From contig NC_085060.1 in the NCBI RefSeq assembly GCF_963662255.1, forward strand, positions 6,635,630-6,699,629: a stretch of 64,000 nt of DNA. The letters run 5' to 3'. Source of the stretch: Cinclus cinclus. Lineage: Eukaryota > Chordata > Aves > Passeriformes > Cinclidae. The position numbers were made by a program, and so were the translations under genes. This document shows positions 11,516 through 24,214 of the stretch, one piece after another; positions within the stretch are counted from its first letter, which is position 1, and each line of letters begins with the position of its first letter. Under the pieces are notes generated by a model. The model was not told where the DNA came from and did not search any database. It was given only the letters and a program-made list of their open reading frames with translations.

Positions 11516-14108
11516 ACCTATTTGTAGGATTATTTTCTTAAGAAGTTACATTTTGAAAGGCAAATCTGAGTGAAAAGGTAAAACAAATACCCAACAGGCA
11601 CCACTACCAGCACAACCATTTGCTCCCCATTTCTCAGCCAGCTCCAACACATGGGGTTCACCCTTTTGGCAGCAGATGCTGTGAGAAATGTATGTGGCTG
11701 GAAGTGATGAAGCCACAAGAAAAATGCTCCATTTTCTGCTAAGAGAGCTGGGTCATGCTGCCAGAGTACCAGGGTGCCAGCTTCCCTCTCAGATTCAGCA
11801 TGCCAGCTCTAATTTGTGGGGAGAGTGAAGCCCTCAGATGACAGTTGCATTTGAAGGGCAATTCCCAACTGTGACAGGGGCTGCTGGAAAAGTCGTCACA
11901 CCCTGAATACCCCTTAGTGTTGATCCTAGGCTTTGAGGAGCATCAGGAGCCTTAACTCTCTATTCCAAGTAATTTCATCCTTAGAGAGCTGTAACAGACA
12001 GAAAATTCTGCAGCACTTTTTTTCTTTTTAGGATTTGTTTTGCGTTTTGATTTTATGTGGGGGTCATGTATGTGTGTGTGTGGTTTGGGGTTTTTTTACT
12101 TAACACTCTACATTCACTGCCTATCAAAAAGGGACTAAACTAAAAGGCTTCAAGCCATCAATTTAAGAGCAAACACCTCTGTGTTCAGGATATGCTGGCA
12201 GGAAATTATCTGCAATGAGAAGTTGCTTGCCAGTCAGCCTTGTGAAATTCCCTTGGCTTTATCTGTACCTGGAAATGGGTGCAACTTGTTCGGTTCAGCA
12301 CCGCACTCAGATCTCCAATGCTCTCTGTGGTCTGGCAGCTGATAAGCCAAGAGAAGCCTCCTCCAGATGGGTGTGCAGGGCATTCTCAGCCAAAGCCCTG
12401 AGCCTGAGCTGCTGTTCCTGAGTGTCCTCCTGCCTGGTTCCACACACCCGGGGTGGGAGGCAGCAAATCTGCCACAAGGGAGCACAAAGGCTGTAAAATC
12501 GTGACTGGGCCTGGACATGTCAGAGCAGCAATATGGCTGGGAAACTCTGACGCTGGCATTGAGAAACCATAGAGGACCTTGAAGGAAATACTTTCAAATT
12601 AAATATTGCCCAGCCAAGACAATATGATGTCTCTGGCTTGGACCAGGCTTTGGTGAGCCTCTGCCAGCTTCAGGCAGAGAGATGAATTTCTCCCCAAGGG
12701 TTCCTATGACTGAAGGTCACTTGAGTGTCCAGCGACTGGATACAGACATTTTCACAGCAGGCTCTTTTCCACACTACTCAGATAAATCCCTTCTTGCCTC
12801 CATGGAGCTGGTTGGCTCAAGAACAGACCCATATACTCCAGGACTACCCAATGTGATGGTGGTGAGGGACTGGCCCTGCAAACAGTCTAATTAGTTCTAT
12901 TCTAGGCAGGCAGGGCCTCCTTCAGTGCTCAGCGTAGCAGATTGCTCTGCCATTGGTGTCCTTGTCACCACCACCGGTGACATTGGGAATATGAAGATCC
13001 CCCGTGGCCAGGGCTGCCTCCATCATTATCCTGGCAGCTGCTGCTTTGCTGGAAGAACAGGCTTGTTCAGCCAGTGAAGGAAGCTTTGAACCAGGACTTA
13101 CCAGGTGAACTTGGTGGCCTGTTGATATTCAGAGTAGATGACCACAATGACTAAAAATCTATCAGTTTATTAATCAGGTCACTTGATCTCACCACAGTGA
13201 GATAGACACAGCCTAAGCCTAAATACACACTAACGTAAAATGTCAATGTCAAATCTCACGGTAAGTGAAAACAGACTTGGGCCTTCAGTTTTGTAACACC
13301 AGCATGAAAAACAATGCAGCTGCATTAACTACCCAGGGTTTACACAGGCATAACTGTGATTTCACTGTCAAAACTGGCATCTCCTGTGGTGAACGCTGGA
13401 CTCTGCACCAACAAAAACGTCACTTCCGTGTCTCAAGGAGGCATTTCAATCTCAATCATCACTGAATCAATCTATGAAAAAAGCACATTTATGTTAATAA
13501 TGAGGCACCATGGGCCAGCACACAAAGCTCCCAGTGCCTGGCACTGGGGCTGCTGATGTGTTGCCAGCCCATGGCTCAGGCCCCAGCTCTCTAATTGCCT
13601 CTGCTGGTGCTATCAGCCCCCAAAGTTGCTGCTTGTCTGCAATTCCAGGAGGGTAATTTATTACCCTGAAGAGCCTGACTCTTCTCCTGCATCCATCTAC
13701 ATCCCTGGGTTACGTTGTTTATGTTAGTATAATCATTTCTCATGGAGAATGTCAATAAATGCTGGAGACAAAAGGAGCACCAACACCACCACCAACAAAA
13801 AGCCCAACTGCTAAATAATTCCTAGAATGAGTTGTCAGAAACCTTTTATTTACTGATACCATGCATTTCATTTATTCCTGGCAGTAGGCCAACCTCCCTG
13901 ACAGTTAAGATTTATTGATTTAATTGCCTAGGGTAACCATGCAATAAAATCATCTCAAAGATAAATTTTCATGGCACTGTGCAGCATTGAAGCAATTTTT
14001 CAAGTGCTACGGCTATATTTCTGCAGGTTACAGGTGCAAAATTTGCTTAAAGCAGAAATGTCTCATTATTGTAACCCGAGCACATCAGTGTGGTCCCTCC
14101 TGTGAAAC
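11516..14108. other. Unique sequence, possible conserved non-coding DNA at its right end
   Basis: No gene is supported. A short (TG)n and G/T-rich run lies near 12070-12100. From about 13820 to 14050 the sequence becomes AT-rich with TGATTTAATTG, CAATAAAATCATC and similar homeobox-friendly cores, and has no repeat. That is the look of conserved non-coding DNA, but conservation cannot be measured from a single sequence. Confidence 0.45.
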
Positions 14109-14206
14109 TCTTCCCTTCTTTTCTTTCCCTTCTCTCTTTTCCCTCTCTTTCTCTGTGGCTGTGTCTTTCTGTGTGTCTCCCCCTCCCTCCTCTTTTTTTT
14201 TTTAAA
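14109..14206 (+). repeat. Polypyrimidine tract
   Basis: About 95 nt of C/T-rich sequence (CTTCCCTTCTTTTC..., CCCCCTCCCTCC, T11) interrupted by a few GTG groups, ending TTTTTTTTTTTAAAG. It is low complexity. The AAAG end lacks an AG/G acceptor context. The open frames through it (Phe-, Ser- and Pro-rich) are composition artefacts. Confidence 0.8.
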
Positions 14207-14210
14207 GGTA

Positions 14211-16183
14211 TGGCACAAGTCTCTCATGAAACAAATTGTATTTTCTTAATTGGTTCATATATTCAATGCCCAGGAGAAGAGAGGTTTCAGTTTAATTAGT
14301 AGTGGTTAGCTTAGAGGTTATTTACAATGCTATATAGAAGCATTTGTTTCCAGCTGTGAGATGCTTTCTAACACTGAAGCCTCACAATGTAGCTGATTGC
14401 CATTTGTGACATTATAGTTTATTGAATCTTTAGATCTTTTTATTTACACTGTTAAAGGCTCATTATAGTTCAGAACAAGCTGCAAATGAAAATCCCTGAT
14501 TAAATCCCAGGTTAATGGCAACGTGTCTGAAGTCAGAGATAGTCTAAACTTTTAAAAATGTGGAACATTTTCTTCTTTCTTATGATTTATTTGGGGAGGG
14601 AGAAGCTGTTTGGTTTCAGTAAGGGTTTTGATGATATATTTTTCTGGCAGCCTTGGCAGCTTCCCTTGCCAGGCTGGAGTGTTTAATTCAGTATCCTGCC
14701 CCACTGAGGACATTTGGCTAAAGGGAGTTCCGAGGTGGCACCAGGAGAATGAGGGCTCCCAGCCTGGCAGAGGAAAGGCTGCCAGTGGCCTCCATGGCCT
14801 GGGTGAGCTATGCCAGAGCTGAGGCCAGCTGCCCAAATGTCACAAGAAAAACCAAGGTGGGCTTTTGCTCTTCCAGCCTGGCACGGGTTCACAGTGAGGG
14901 CAGGAGAGAGCTGTGCTGAGAAGATGCTGAGCTGCCAGCTCCCAGCCATATCCTCCAGGGATGTCCCTGGAGATTTGTCAGACCTGCGCTGCTGTGGATC
15001 AGTGCAGCTTCCCCAGCAGCTCTGCAGGTTTCTGGAGCCTTTAGCAGGGCTGCCACCAGCCATCTTGAACGGCTCCTAGTCCTGTGTGCAAGTGGAGTTT
15101 CCCCCACACCAATCTCATTCTTCAACTTTCTCTTCCCTGCACAGCCCCGATCCCAGCCCTCGGCACCTCCCGGTCACCGAGCACTGCTCTGCAGCCTGGG
15201 CTTCTCCAGCTCTCACATGCTGCTGCTGCATCCACAGACCTGCCTGTGGACAACTTGTTTCCTGCAAGGTTGCAATGAATTTTCAGCTTTGCAAGTATCT
15301 GCAGGACACAATGTGTGACCAAGTAGCTGCCACACTGCCTGTGGTGAGGTGCAGCACTGTCCCTCCACCATGCAGGACAGTGCTGCTGCCTGCACAAGTG
15401 ATGCACTGCTGAGCACTCCTGCTGCCACTGCACTGGAGGGCTGTGCTGTATACAGAAACTGCCATAACAATCACAAAAAACCCCAACCCTATATATAGAA
15501 AATGCACGACATTTCTATTAAAGCTGAGTTTCATTTAAATGCAAGACAACTACATCTTTGGTCTGTTCATTTGGATTAACTCCAAGACAAACAACAAGTG
15601 AGATGTGCTCCTATCTCTGAGGGATAATTTGCTCCTTCTTACCAAACATGGGCAGATTAGGGTGTGTGTTATCATTGTTAATCCATAAATCATATCTGAT
15701 GGAGCAGTCTGCAAAATAATCTCCTCTTACTTCAAATTATTAGTAGTAAAATGTGAAATTGACTTGATGGCTTATATTCTCTGGTGGAAAATAGTGCTTG
15801 GACTTGCAGATTTGCTTCACTGACAAGCCTGTGGGTCTCCATAGCAAACTCTGACTTTAAAGTCCAGGACCTTTATGCTTACAGTTTAACCTCTGTAACC
15901 TCTACCCCACTGACTTCAGGCTTTCATTAAATGAAATACAAAGGCAGGTTAGATACATTAAAAAGAGAATTAGTGAGAAGAGAGGCAGTTGAATCAATAA
16001 TGTCAGTAAAGGTAGACCTATTTATGGAGAAACAGTGTCAGCATATGATAAACCTTGAGTAAATTGGCTGAAAGCCCAGAGTTTTGTATTGGTTTGGAGA
16101 GCTTGAAGGGAATCAGAGTAGTAACAAGCACAATCAGTAATCCCAGGGCTCAGACATCAGCCATGCCAAACGGAAATCAGAAA
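14211..16183. other. Unique sequence with a GC-richer middle and a hairpin
   Basis: 14340-14530 is AT-rich and repeat-free with a conserved non-coding look. 14640-15430 is GC-richer, and overlapping open frames on both strands (up to 126 codons) merely reflect fewer stops. 15640-15780 is again AT-rich (CATTGTTAATCC, CAAATTATTAGTAG). No exon, promoter or named repeat is supported. The hairpin at 15344-15395 is listed separately. Confidence 0.5.
15344..15395 (+). other. Perfect 12-bp inverted repeat extending to an 18-bp hairpin
   Basis: GCAGCACTGTCC (15351-15362) and GGACAGTGCTGC (15375-15386) are exact reverse complements separated by 12 nt. Beyond a small internal loop, AGG (15347-15349) pairs with CCT (15389-15391). 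After one bulged G, GTG (15344-15346) pairs with CAC (15393-15395). This gives an 18-bp stem in 52 nt. It is shorter than a typical microRNA precursor. There is no evidence of expression. Either strand could fold. Confidence 0.5.
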
Positions 16184-16201
16184 CCCCCCCCCCCAAAAAA
16201 A
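16184..16201 (+). repeat. C11-A7 homopolymer junction
   Basis: A run of eleven C directly followed by seven A. It is a simple homopolymer pair and a likely place for assembly or sequencing length error. Confidence 0.9.
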
Positions 16202-16690
16202 GTGTTCTCAGATGGGAGAGAGAAGATGGAAGGGTGGGGGGAAGTTGGCACAGTTTCAAGAGTTGCCAAAGAAAAATGCTAAATTCTTAAGGTGGACAGT
16301 GATGGGCAGAGCTGAGGTCTGTGTGGTCGCTCTTTAAAGCAGGGAGCTGATCAGGCTGTGAGCTGAGCAGACCTCCCACCCTGCAAACACACATAAGTCT
16401 CCAGGCACCTAACATCAAAAGACATCTTCAAATTCAAGACAAAACCTATCCAGGTATTCAGAAAAAGCATTTATTGACTAGAAACACAAGTCCTTTCACT
16501 GATCACCAAGAGAAGAAACTTGGCAACTTCAGAGAATCTGGTTCACCCTAATCAATCTGATGCTTGAGTCTGGCTTTATTTTTTAAGATAAGAGGCCACT
16601 CAAAGCAGTCTGAATACAAGTCTATACTCAGATCAATAAATAACTAATACTGGCTAGATATTATGTCCTCTTTCTTTTCAGTGACTCCAT
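16202..16690. other. Unique non-coding sequence
   Basis: Mixed unique sequence with no open frame that looks coding. It ends at 16680 in a pyrimidine-rich TCCTCTTTCTTTTCAG that resembles a plus-strand splice acceptor. No plausible exon follows. Confidence 0.55.
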
Positions 16691-16696
16691 AGGAAT

Positions 16697-16975
16697 TCAA
16701 GGGATGTGAACTTTATGAAGAGTTAAGTTAGTGTTGTAGACATCAATCCTAAGGGTCTTTGGAGCCCACCATGGAATTACATGCTCAACATACTCTTGGT
16801 AATTAGCACTAGTTGGGAAATTTAAAAATAACTGAACTTCTGGTCCTTGTGAATATTTGAGCAACTCTTGTTCTAGTTCCAAAGCAATTTTTCTTCTCTC
16901 AACCATCAAAATTCTGCTTGTCTTCACTCTGACACCAGAAGTTCCCCAGTTTAAGGGTAACTTCTCTCAGTTCTC
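16697..16975 (-). other. Coding-like fragment of unknown origin
   Basis: The minus strand holds a stop-bounded frame of about 87 codons. Its C-terminal part has a protein-like mix of residues: charged and heptad-like ERRKIALELEQELLKYSQ, then LFLNFPTSANYQEY, then VIPWWAPKTLRIDVY, then a stop. An overlapping frame upstream, opening after a TTTTTCTTAG acceptor-like site, reads ELREVTLKLGNFWCQSED before its own stop. Together they look like two pieces of one eroded coding sequence offset by a frameshift. I do not recognise the family. It may be a decayed retrocopy, a transposon fragment or chance. There is no initiating ATG in a good context. Confidence 0.15.
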
Positions 16976-19900
16976 CCCAGAGCACTAAGAAAAATTCAGC
17001 CTGAGCTACAGCATGTCCTTTGTTCTGTTTCCTTAGGTTTCTGAGATGGCTTCAGTGAAGTAGGACATACGAGATGATGTCAACCCAGGAATGTGAGAGT
17101 ACAGAAAACCTGATAGACTTCTGTTTGTGGGGGGAGCTCAGAAATGGCAGCCTAACCAAGAAGCCCTCAAGTGAATGAAAACTCATTCAGAAATGAAACT
17201 ATTTCAAAAAAAAGAAAGCTCCTGTCCTGAGTTCCAAGTATATATTCTCAAAGTGTACCAAAGAAACTGCCTGTTGCCAATAAACCAACATGGGAGGAGA
17301 TGGTCCCACATCACTGCACACAAATCACTTGAGCCCTACCAAAAATCCATGGTATTGAGCCATTCCAGGAGATCTCTGTCATCCTCATTTGAAGTGAGTG
17401 ATCAGGTGAAACAATGGTGCCAGGTGACCAGGTTTAGAGTCTTGTGAGTGGTGATCTCTGGGAGTCATGTCCTAAACCAGGCTGGGGCTGCTGGTTTTGC
17501 TGCAGTAGCTTCAGTGATCAGTCTGAAGCCACATTATGCCAGTCCTGGTTGCACAGTGAATGTGTGCTAGGGGTCCCAAATAGAACATAAATAAAAATGG
17601 AAACGACTATCAATCATGTTAAGGCCCCTACTGGTACACACTGTGCTCACACACATAGCATAAACATCTCTAAAAAGCACATTTTTAAAGAACCAGAATT
17701 ACAAGCTGTTTCGAAACTGCTGCACTTTATTAACATTGAGAATGTGTCCTTTGATATAAACTCTTAGAAATTATTCAGATGAATTAGCACAGGAAAATCT
17801 TTCTGTGCATTGAATTGGAAGCAGTGCAGTCAGTGAATAAGGAAAGTAAACCATCATTCTGAAGTATAACTAATGGTGACATGTCCTGTCTAGAAGAACA
17901 AATAGCCAAGACATACTACTTCACCCCAAAACCGGGCTGAACATTGAAATTACTTCATTGCTGTTTGAAGACTATTAACAAAACAGGAAAGCCTGCCAAC
18001 TTGTGGACTATGACTCCAGTTAGAGAGAATTTCACTTTTCCACAGGAGAGACAGATGATTCATTTTGTAAAGGAGTGGGACTTATTACTCTTAGAGGCAA
18101 TATTAATAGATCCATCCAAAATCGCCCATGGAACAGATCTATTGACGTTGCCAAGATCTTCAGCTGAAAAATGTGCAGAGAAACTTAAATCTGCAATGTA
18201 GAATGCTGCAGTGAAGTGATTACATTTCATGGCACCTAAAATGCTTTTATCAAAGGATGACTTGACAACACATCAAGACAGCTAAATGCTTAGAACTGAA
18301 TGTCAATCAAAAATTTGTACGTATTATTCAAGTTGCAGACTGAGCTTCAGTGAGGCATAGGGGAAATTCTAAACTAAGGTTTATGGAGAGTGTGTTTGTG
18401 TAAAGATAGGAGATATCTTTTGCAATCTAAGTACACTCATTCTGCTTCTTGGGCTGGATGCATTGGGTGTGACTTTGCCAACTGCATGGGGAATTAATTT
18501 GACCCATAATGTCTCATTGAGCAGGTGGAGTAAATGCATTGTTTCAGCCCAGTGTAGTTGCAGGTCCAGAACTGGCTTGTACAAAATTCACAGTAATTTC
18601 ATTGGCATTGTTTCCTGCAGACCTCTCAGAGCATCTAAAATTAAATTATTTTTTACTATGGAAGTGATCAAAATACTGGCAAAAGGATGTGAAGAAGAAT
18701 CAATGATAACAGAGTCCAAGACTGGGAATAATCCACAAAAAGGAGGAACATGTACTTACACTCCCTCCCTCCGTGTGGCACAGCTGAAATATGGGGCATC
18801 ACCTGAGAAAAGGACAGGGCTGAATTATTGCACTGTTAAAACCAGGAGTGAAACAAAGGTAAAACAACTCATGTTTTATTTGTCATCTCCTTGGAACTGT
18901 CTAATTGCCTTCTATACTCAAATGGTTTGCAAGGCAGGAGTGGGAGTAGACTGAAAGAGAACTGCCTAAAAGATTTTAAATATACCTATTATAAGGGTAA
19001 AACCAAATTTTCCTCTAGGACACATGTATCAATTAAACCTTTCAATGGGGACACCTCCCTTGTGCTCCCAACGTTAGCCCTGACTATGTTACACAGCTCT
19101 ATTTACGCCTTTAGTTAATATGAATGAGCAGTTATCACAGCAGTTATTGCTTTTTACGGTGTACATAAAGTTCTTTTTACAGTTAAGAGATAGGGTCAGT
19201 GTTTAAGCTTAGCTCAGCATTTAGCAAGCTTTCCTTCCTGGATGTTTTGATTACTTAGGAAAGCTTTAACCTCTACAGTGTAATGAAGGCTGGAAAGTTG
19301 TAAGGTAATTTGTAGGAGAAAGGATGTGCATAAGGATATATGCACTATTATGAAGCTCAATAAATAATAATGTGAAATTGCTGGCATTTAGGACCCTCTA
19401 GAGAGGAGCTTTCCCAGCTGGGTCCTGATCCCTTATACCCTGAGTAATTCCAGATTAAATCCACTGTCTTTGTGGAAGTGAATATGACATCAGAAACCTA
19501 CCCTGTATTTCTGCAGTGCATGTTAATTGTCTCCAGACAGCGGCAAGGGGGCTGTACGTGGCTTCAACCCTATGGCTTCAGCCCCTCCCTCCCCAGGCTG
19601 GCTCCGAGGGAAAGTACTGCAGTGCCCAAATGATCAGAGCTCTGGGAATGATACAAGATGTCTTCCATTTGCACTTTTCTGAGAGATCTTATAAAATTCA
19701 AAATGCAGCTGTGTGGGCTGGTTTGGTCTGCCTGTTAAAAGGGCAGCATTTCTCATGCCTATGATTGATATGGTTCAGGCACATCTGTGTACTCACTTAA
19801 CCCTTCTCTCCACCCTCTCCATCTCAAAGTGCTGCCTAGACCTGAAAAGTGGGAATTTGGCTTTGGTATGTGAGGGTATAAAGAGTTTCTTGACTTCCGC

Positions 19901-22428
19901 TGAAGAACAGTGCACTTTGATTCCCTCTCAATGCTAATTTTACCTTAGTTTTATTCAGGGATGACATGGAAGCCCACACCAGGATAATCAGCCCTTTTTC
20001 TTTCTCAACCTCTAAGGCGTAGGAAAGAGGCAGCTTGGTAAAATGACCTGGACATGTGTAACAACAGATAATCAATGGCTCTAGTAAAATGCACGAGAAA
20101 GCATTTCAAACCCACATTCCAGTAAACATTCCCAGAATCTGTGGCTATTTATCAAATATGAATGTACCCTTCAGGATGAGGATCTCCTTTCCCCTGGTGT
20201 TTTTGTTCCAAAAATAATTGGAAGTGACAATACAGAGAAAGATGATGTTTCAACTTCATGTTTAAAATAAATATAAGGCTGTCATCAGAGCCAAGCTGTG
20301 TTGTGAAGATCCCTCTCACAGGAGTCAACAGGCAGCTCTACTGACAGAGAATCATGTTCCATTATTGATTAGCTTTTAAGTTCTTGTTACATATTAGATT
20401 AGGATCGCTGTATGCATGGGGAATGAATAGCCCAATTACAGTCTAAAATAGATCATCTCAAAGTGGTTTAGGATTTTGATATTATAGAAGGATTTTTAAG
20501 GAAATTACAGGGTTTATTTAGAAAGCCTTTAAGGAATATATTTACATTTTTATTGCATGGATTTTTAGGATGGGGAGGGCAAACTGTCACTCCTTATTTA
20601 CATACAAGGCTGGCTTTAGCTCCCTCCCAATTAGCTTTTCAAATCTTTGGGAGTTAGGGCTTTGCTATATTGGAAGGTTCTTTTTTTTTTTTCTTCCTGC
20701 ATAGAAAACACCAGGCTAAGAAGTCCCAGAGTTACACTTCCAGATTCCTCCTGTTGAAGTGACAGTGTCTCACATCAGGCTCTGTTCCAAGTGCAGCTGT
20801 TGAGACTCCAGGGTTTGTTTCAGAGGCAGTGATGGTTCCCACAGAAGCTGGCATTCATATTCTCAGAACCTGCTCCTTCTCACTTTTTGTGCAGGAGGAA
20901 AATCTTATCAGTGGTGCTAAAAAGAGACACTGATCCCCAGTGTTTGCCCTCAAGGGTGCTGAGCATTGACCACAAGTACCTTGGAGTGGACAGGGACAGC
21001 GCAGCCTCTGAAATACCAGAGAGACCAGGCTGGCTACAGGGCAGCATGAGACAGGAGTCAAAGGTGTGTGTGGCACTTCACAGGACGGACTGCTGGCATA
21101 ATTTAGGACACCTGAGGTACCTCTGAGAGACGCCAGGCTTAGGGACTGCAACAGGGTGATAAAGAGCTGCTTCCCCCTGCTGCTGGTACGTACATGCACA
21201 GAGTCATGCCACCCTTCACACTCCCTCACTACCCAAATTGTTAATGTTAAAGGCATTTTGTGTAGTTGTCCAAAACGTAGTGATCTTTAATTTCACAACA
21301 AATTATAGTTTTGAACTTGAGCATAGAGGGTACAGAAGCCCAAAGTCAAACCTCAGCTCTCCATATTTACCCATTACACCACTGACAATGTCACATTTCA
21401 CAGGTTTCATTCTATATAACCACCCTGGATATTTTGGTGTAGAAATCAACCAGCCTTTTTCTCCAGAGAATTTCCACTGTTCAGCAAGGTGGGACAGAAA
21501 ATAGACTACACAGGCTACATGAAAGATGAATTCCCAGATCAATCACTTGTTGAAATAATCCTTGGTCCAGGACAGTCTGTGAGAAAACGTTTTCAGAAGT
21601 TTACTGGGTTTGCATCCTGTTCCTGCTCCAAGGAAGGGGAATTCTATCATTTGGTCCATTGAGACTGAGCCATCATCAGAACAGCAGAAAGTCCTACCTG
21701 AGCTGGTTGTTGAAAAAACAGATGGGGCAGGTAAAACCAGGCAGTCAGTGCCTTTCATTTTCCAGGGTGATGAGAAGTAGAGAGGGAATGTATCTGCATG
21801 GCATCTGCACAGCTCAACCAGGGATGTGTGGACATACGAGTAAGTCTAAGCCTGGATATCACCTGCCTCAACTGACCAGCTCCGAACTTGAACTTGGGAA
21901 GGGCTTATCAGCCAAACCTCAAGCACTGTGCCAGTGCCAGCAGGCTGCAGTTTGCCTGCACAGGCGTCATGCCTGGCTCTCCTCATTCAGCCCAAGTCCT
22001 AGCAGCTGTAAGCCCAGGGCCAGGGACATGCTCCTGCCACACCGGTGTCCTGCACTGTGACCTGCATGGGGAGTGAGCAAAGCTCCCTTGCCTTGCTCTG
22101 CTCCAAAAGCTGCTGCATTTCTCAGAAGCTCCATTAGTCCCTCCAGATTACTGTGCCTAAATATCCTTTTACTCACAGTGAGGATGATTTCTGTTAGACA
22201 ACAAAATTTTTAGAAGCAAATAGACCAAGCTGACAAATGTACCGTGGATGTACTGCACTCTCACTAGAGCACGTCTTTGATGTGGTCCATCATCTGGATT
22301 AAATAACTTCAGTTAAACATGTGCATGATACCTATCCAAGTGAAGACTGTACTTACTTTGTTTACAGTTGTACATTTTGCAGCCCTAAAAAAGATGAGGG
22401 TGCTCTCTTAAAAAAAGAAAACAAAAAT
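16976..22428. other. Mostly AT-rich unique sequence, candidate conserved non-coding stretch
   Basis: No gene is supported. The longest open frame is 163 codons at 18463-18954, with no recognisable domain. From about 20330 to 20650 the sequence is repeat-free and AT-rich with homeobox-type cores (TTATTGATTAGC, CCCAATTACAG, CCAATTAGC) and a T12 run near 20682. That region is a reasonable candidate enhancer or conserved element by texture only. Confidence 0.45.
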
Positions 22429-22458
22429 ATTATCATCATCATCATTATTATCATTACC
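22429..22458 (+). repeat. Short ATC/ATT trinucleotide run
   Basis: TATTATCATCATCATCATTATTATCATTACC is a small imperfect trinucleotide run in AT-rich sequence. Confidence 0.8.
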
Positions 22459-24125
22459 ATGCTATTGCTATCTTTTTAGTTTTATTTCTACCTTATACTT
22501 AGAAACGTTCCTTTCCTTTACTTCAATAAAGCAAGAGCAATTATGCAAGCTTCATTCATTTCTCTCAAGGGCTCTGGAAAAATGTTGCTTTCAAGAAAAA
22601 GAAACAATAATTTTTTACAAATATATAAAATAAAATACTCAAGGCGTTTTTGAGAGGCATTCTCACATATTGCTGAAATTACACACGATGTGTGAAAATT
22701 TGCATAACAAATGTGACAAGATGGTTACTTAAGGGACTGAAACAGAAGGAATAAAATATATATTAGATACCTCAGTTCTCATTAATTATTATTCTGAATG
22801 ATAAATAATGCCAGAAGCAAGAGGGGTGCCAGAAAAAGCAATGGGGAAATATATTATAATGTATTTAAAACTTTTAAAAGGTATAATAATAATTAGGAAA
22901 TTATTGCGCTACTGGTTATTTAGTAGTAGAGCAACCACCTGTTCACACTTTTATTAATTGCTTGCTTGCCTCTTCCTTAAAGATGGTCTGAGATCATTAA
23001 AGGAACAGCTACCTGAGCAGAAAGGAAGAGAAAGAATTCATGTTGTGCAGTCAAAAAAACCACAACCCTTTAAAATTCATAACTTTAATTAAGAGTCACA
23101 TGTGGAAAGACTTTAAGACTGGTTTAGAGCTAAACTTAATTTACCTTCAATCAATAGTGATAGAAGAGAGTGAATATTATTACTGTTGATTTTGTTAATT
23201 TGTTCCAAATGTCCTGCGTCTCCCAGGTTTTCTTCCCAGTGCTCCCTGAGGTGTCACTGGTGCAGACAGGTGGCTGGGGACCAGGGGAGACAGCAGCTGC
23301 AGGGACAGCACCCAGGGCTGATCTGCAGCAGCACAGACAACAGCCCTGGGTGAAGCTGCTGCCTTGTTGTTGCTAAGCTGGGAAACTGCAGTCTTCCTGT
23401 TTCTGGAGATGATGCCAGTTAATGTACGTTTGCTGTCAGACACAAGTTCATCTCCTGAATCACAGCCTGTGTTCAGCTCTGGCCCTGCTGCTCACCTCCT
23501 TCCTGCCTGCCCATGGATGGAGGGGAAGGAGTTGAGGTATCCTGTGGCTGGATTCATCCCTTCCCACTACTGCTCTGGGAAGGAGCACAATACAGCACAG
23601 TCACTGTGGGCACTTGCACACACCGTGCTCCATAATTACGCCAAGCTCTTCTGTAAGCATTTCTCATCATTCCCTCCTTTAGACTTCAAAACATTTTTGC
23701 TTTATCGCTCCTAAAACAGAGAAACCCATTTTTCTGTCAACCTCTTTCCTTCAAATATCCTGTGGAAGCAGCGCAGAATTTCCTATTTATTCCTTGATGC
23801 AGCCAAATCTTGTCTTGGGTTTCCCCAGAGCTTTTGATTTTGGCCTTCCCTGGAATCAGCATCTCCCATAGACAGCAGCTGTGTTTAAAACCAAAAGTGG
23901 CTGTCCGTATTCCCAGTTAACCTCCCTTATTTTCTATTGTCTCTATTTTCTTTTTATTCTATTACCTTGCTTGAACCTCTTCTCTCTCAAGTTCAGTGTC
24001 TGGAACATATTTCCTCAGTGTTTGCTCTAGGGAAGCTCTTTGGAAGGTGTTCCTTTGTCTGTGTGTTCCATCCAGGAGCTGCTGAAATCAAAACTGAGTT
24101 CAGCAGGCCACAGTATAGACACCTC
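22459..24125. other. Unique AT-rich sequence, candidate conserved element
   Basis: 22690-23010 is strikingly AT-rich and repeat-free (TTCTCATTAATTATTATTC, GGTATAATAATAATTAGG), which is typical of vertebrate conserved non-coding elements. 23190-23950 is more mixed, with a 116-codon open frame that has no recognisable domain. No exon is supported. Confidence 0.4.
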
Positions 24126-24214
24126 CACCCATCCCATCCCATCCCATCCCATCCCATCCCATCCCATCCCATCCCATCCCATCCCATCCCATCCCATCCC
24201 ATCCCATCCCATCC
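24126..24214 (+). repeat. (CATCC)n pentanucleotide array, about 17 units
   Basis: The ATCCC unit is perfectly repeated from 24131 to 24210 (16 copies) with partial units on both sides. It is very likely length-polymorphic. Open frames that cross it encode Ser-His-Pro-Ile-Pro repeats (plus) or Gly-Trp-Asp-Gly-Met repeats (minus). Both are artefacts of the array. Confidence 0.97.

Noticed and set aside
18463..18954. 163-codon open frame on the plus strand
   Set aside because: No recognisable domain, mixed composition and no splice or start context. It is shorter than the 47.9-kb frame and compatible with chance.
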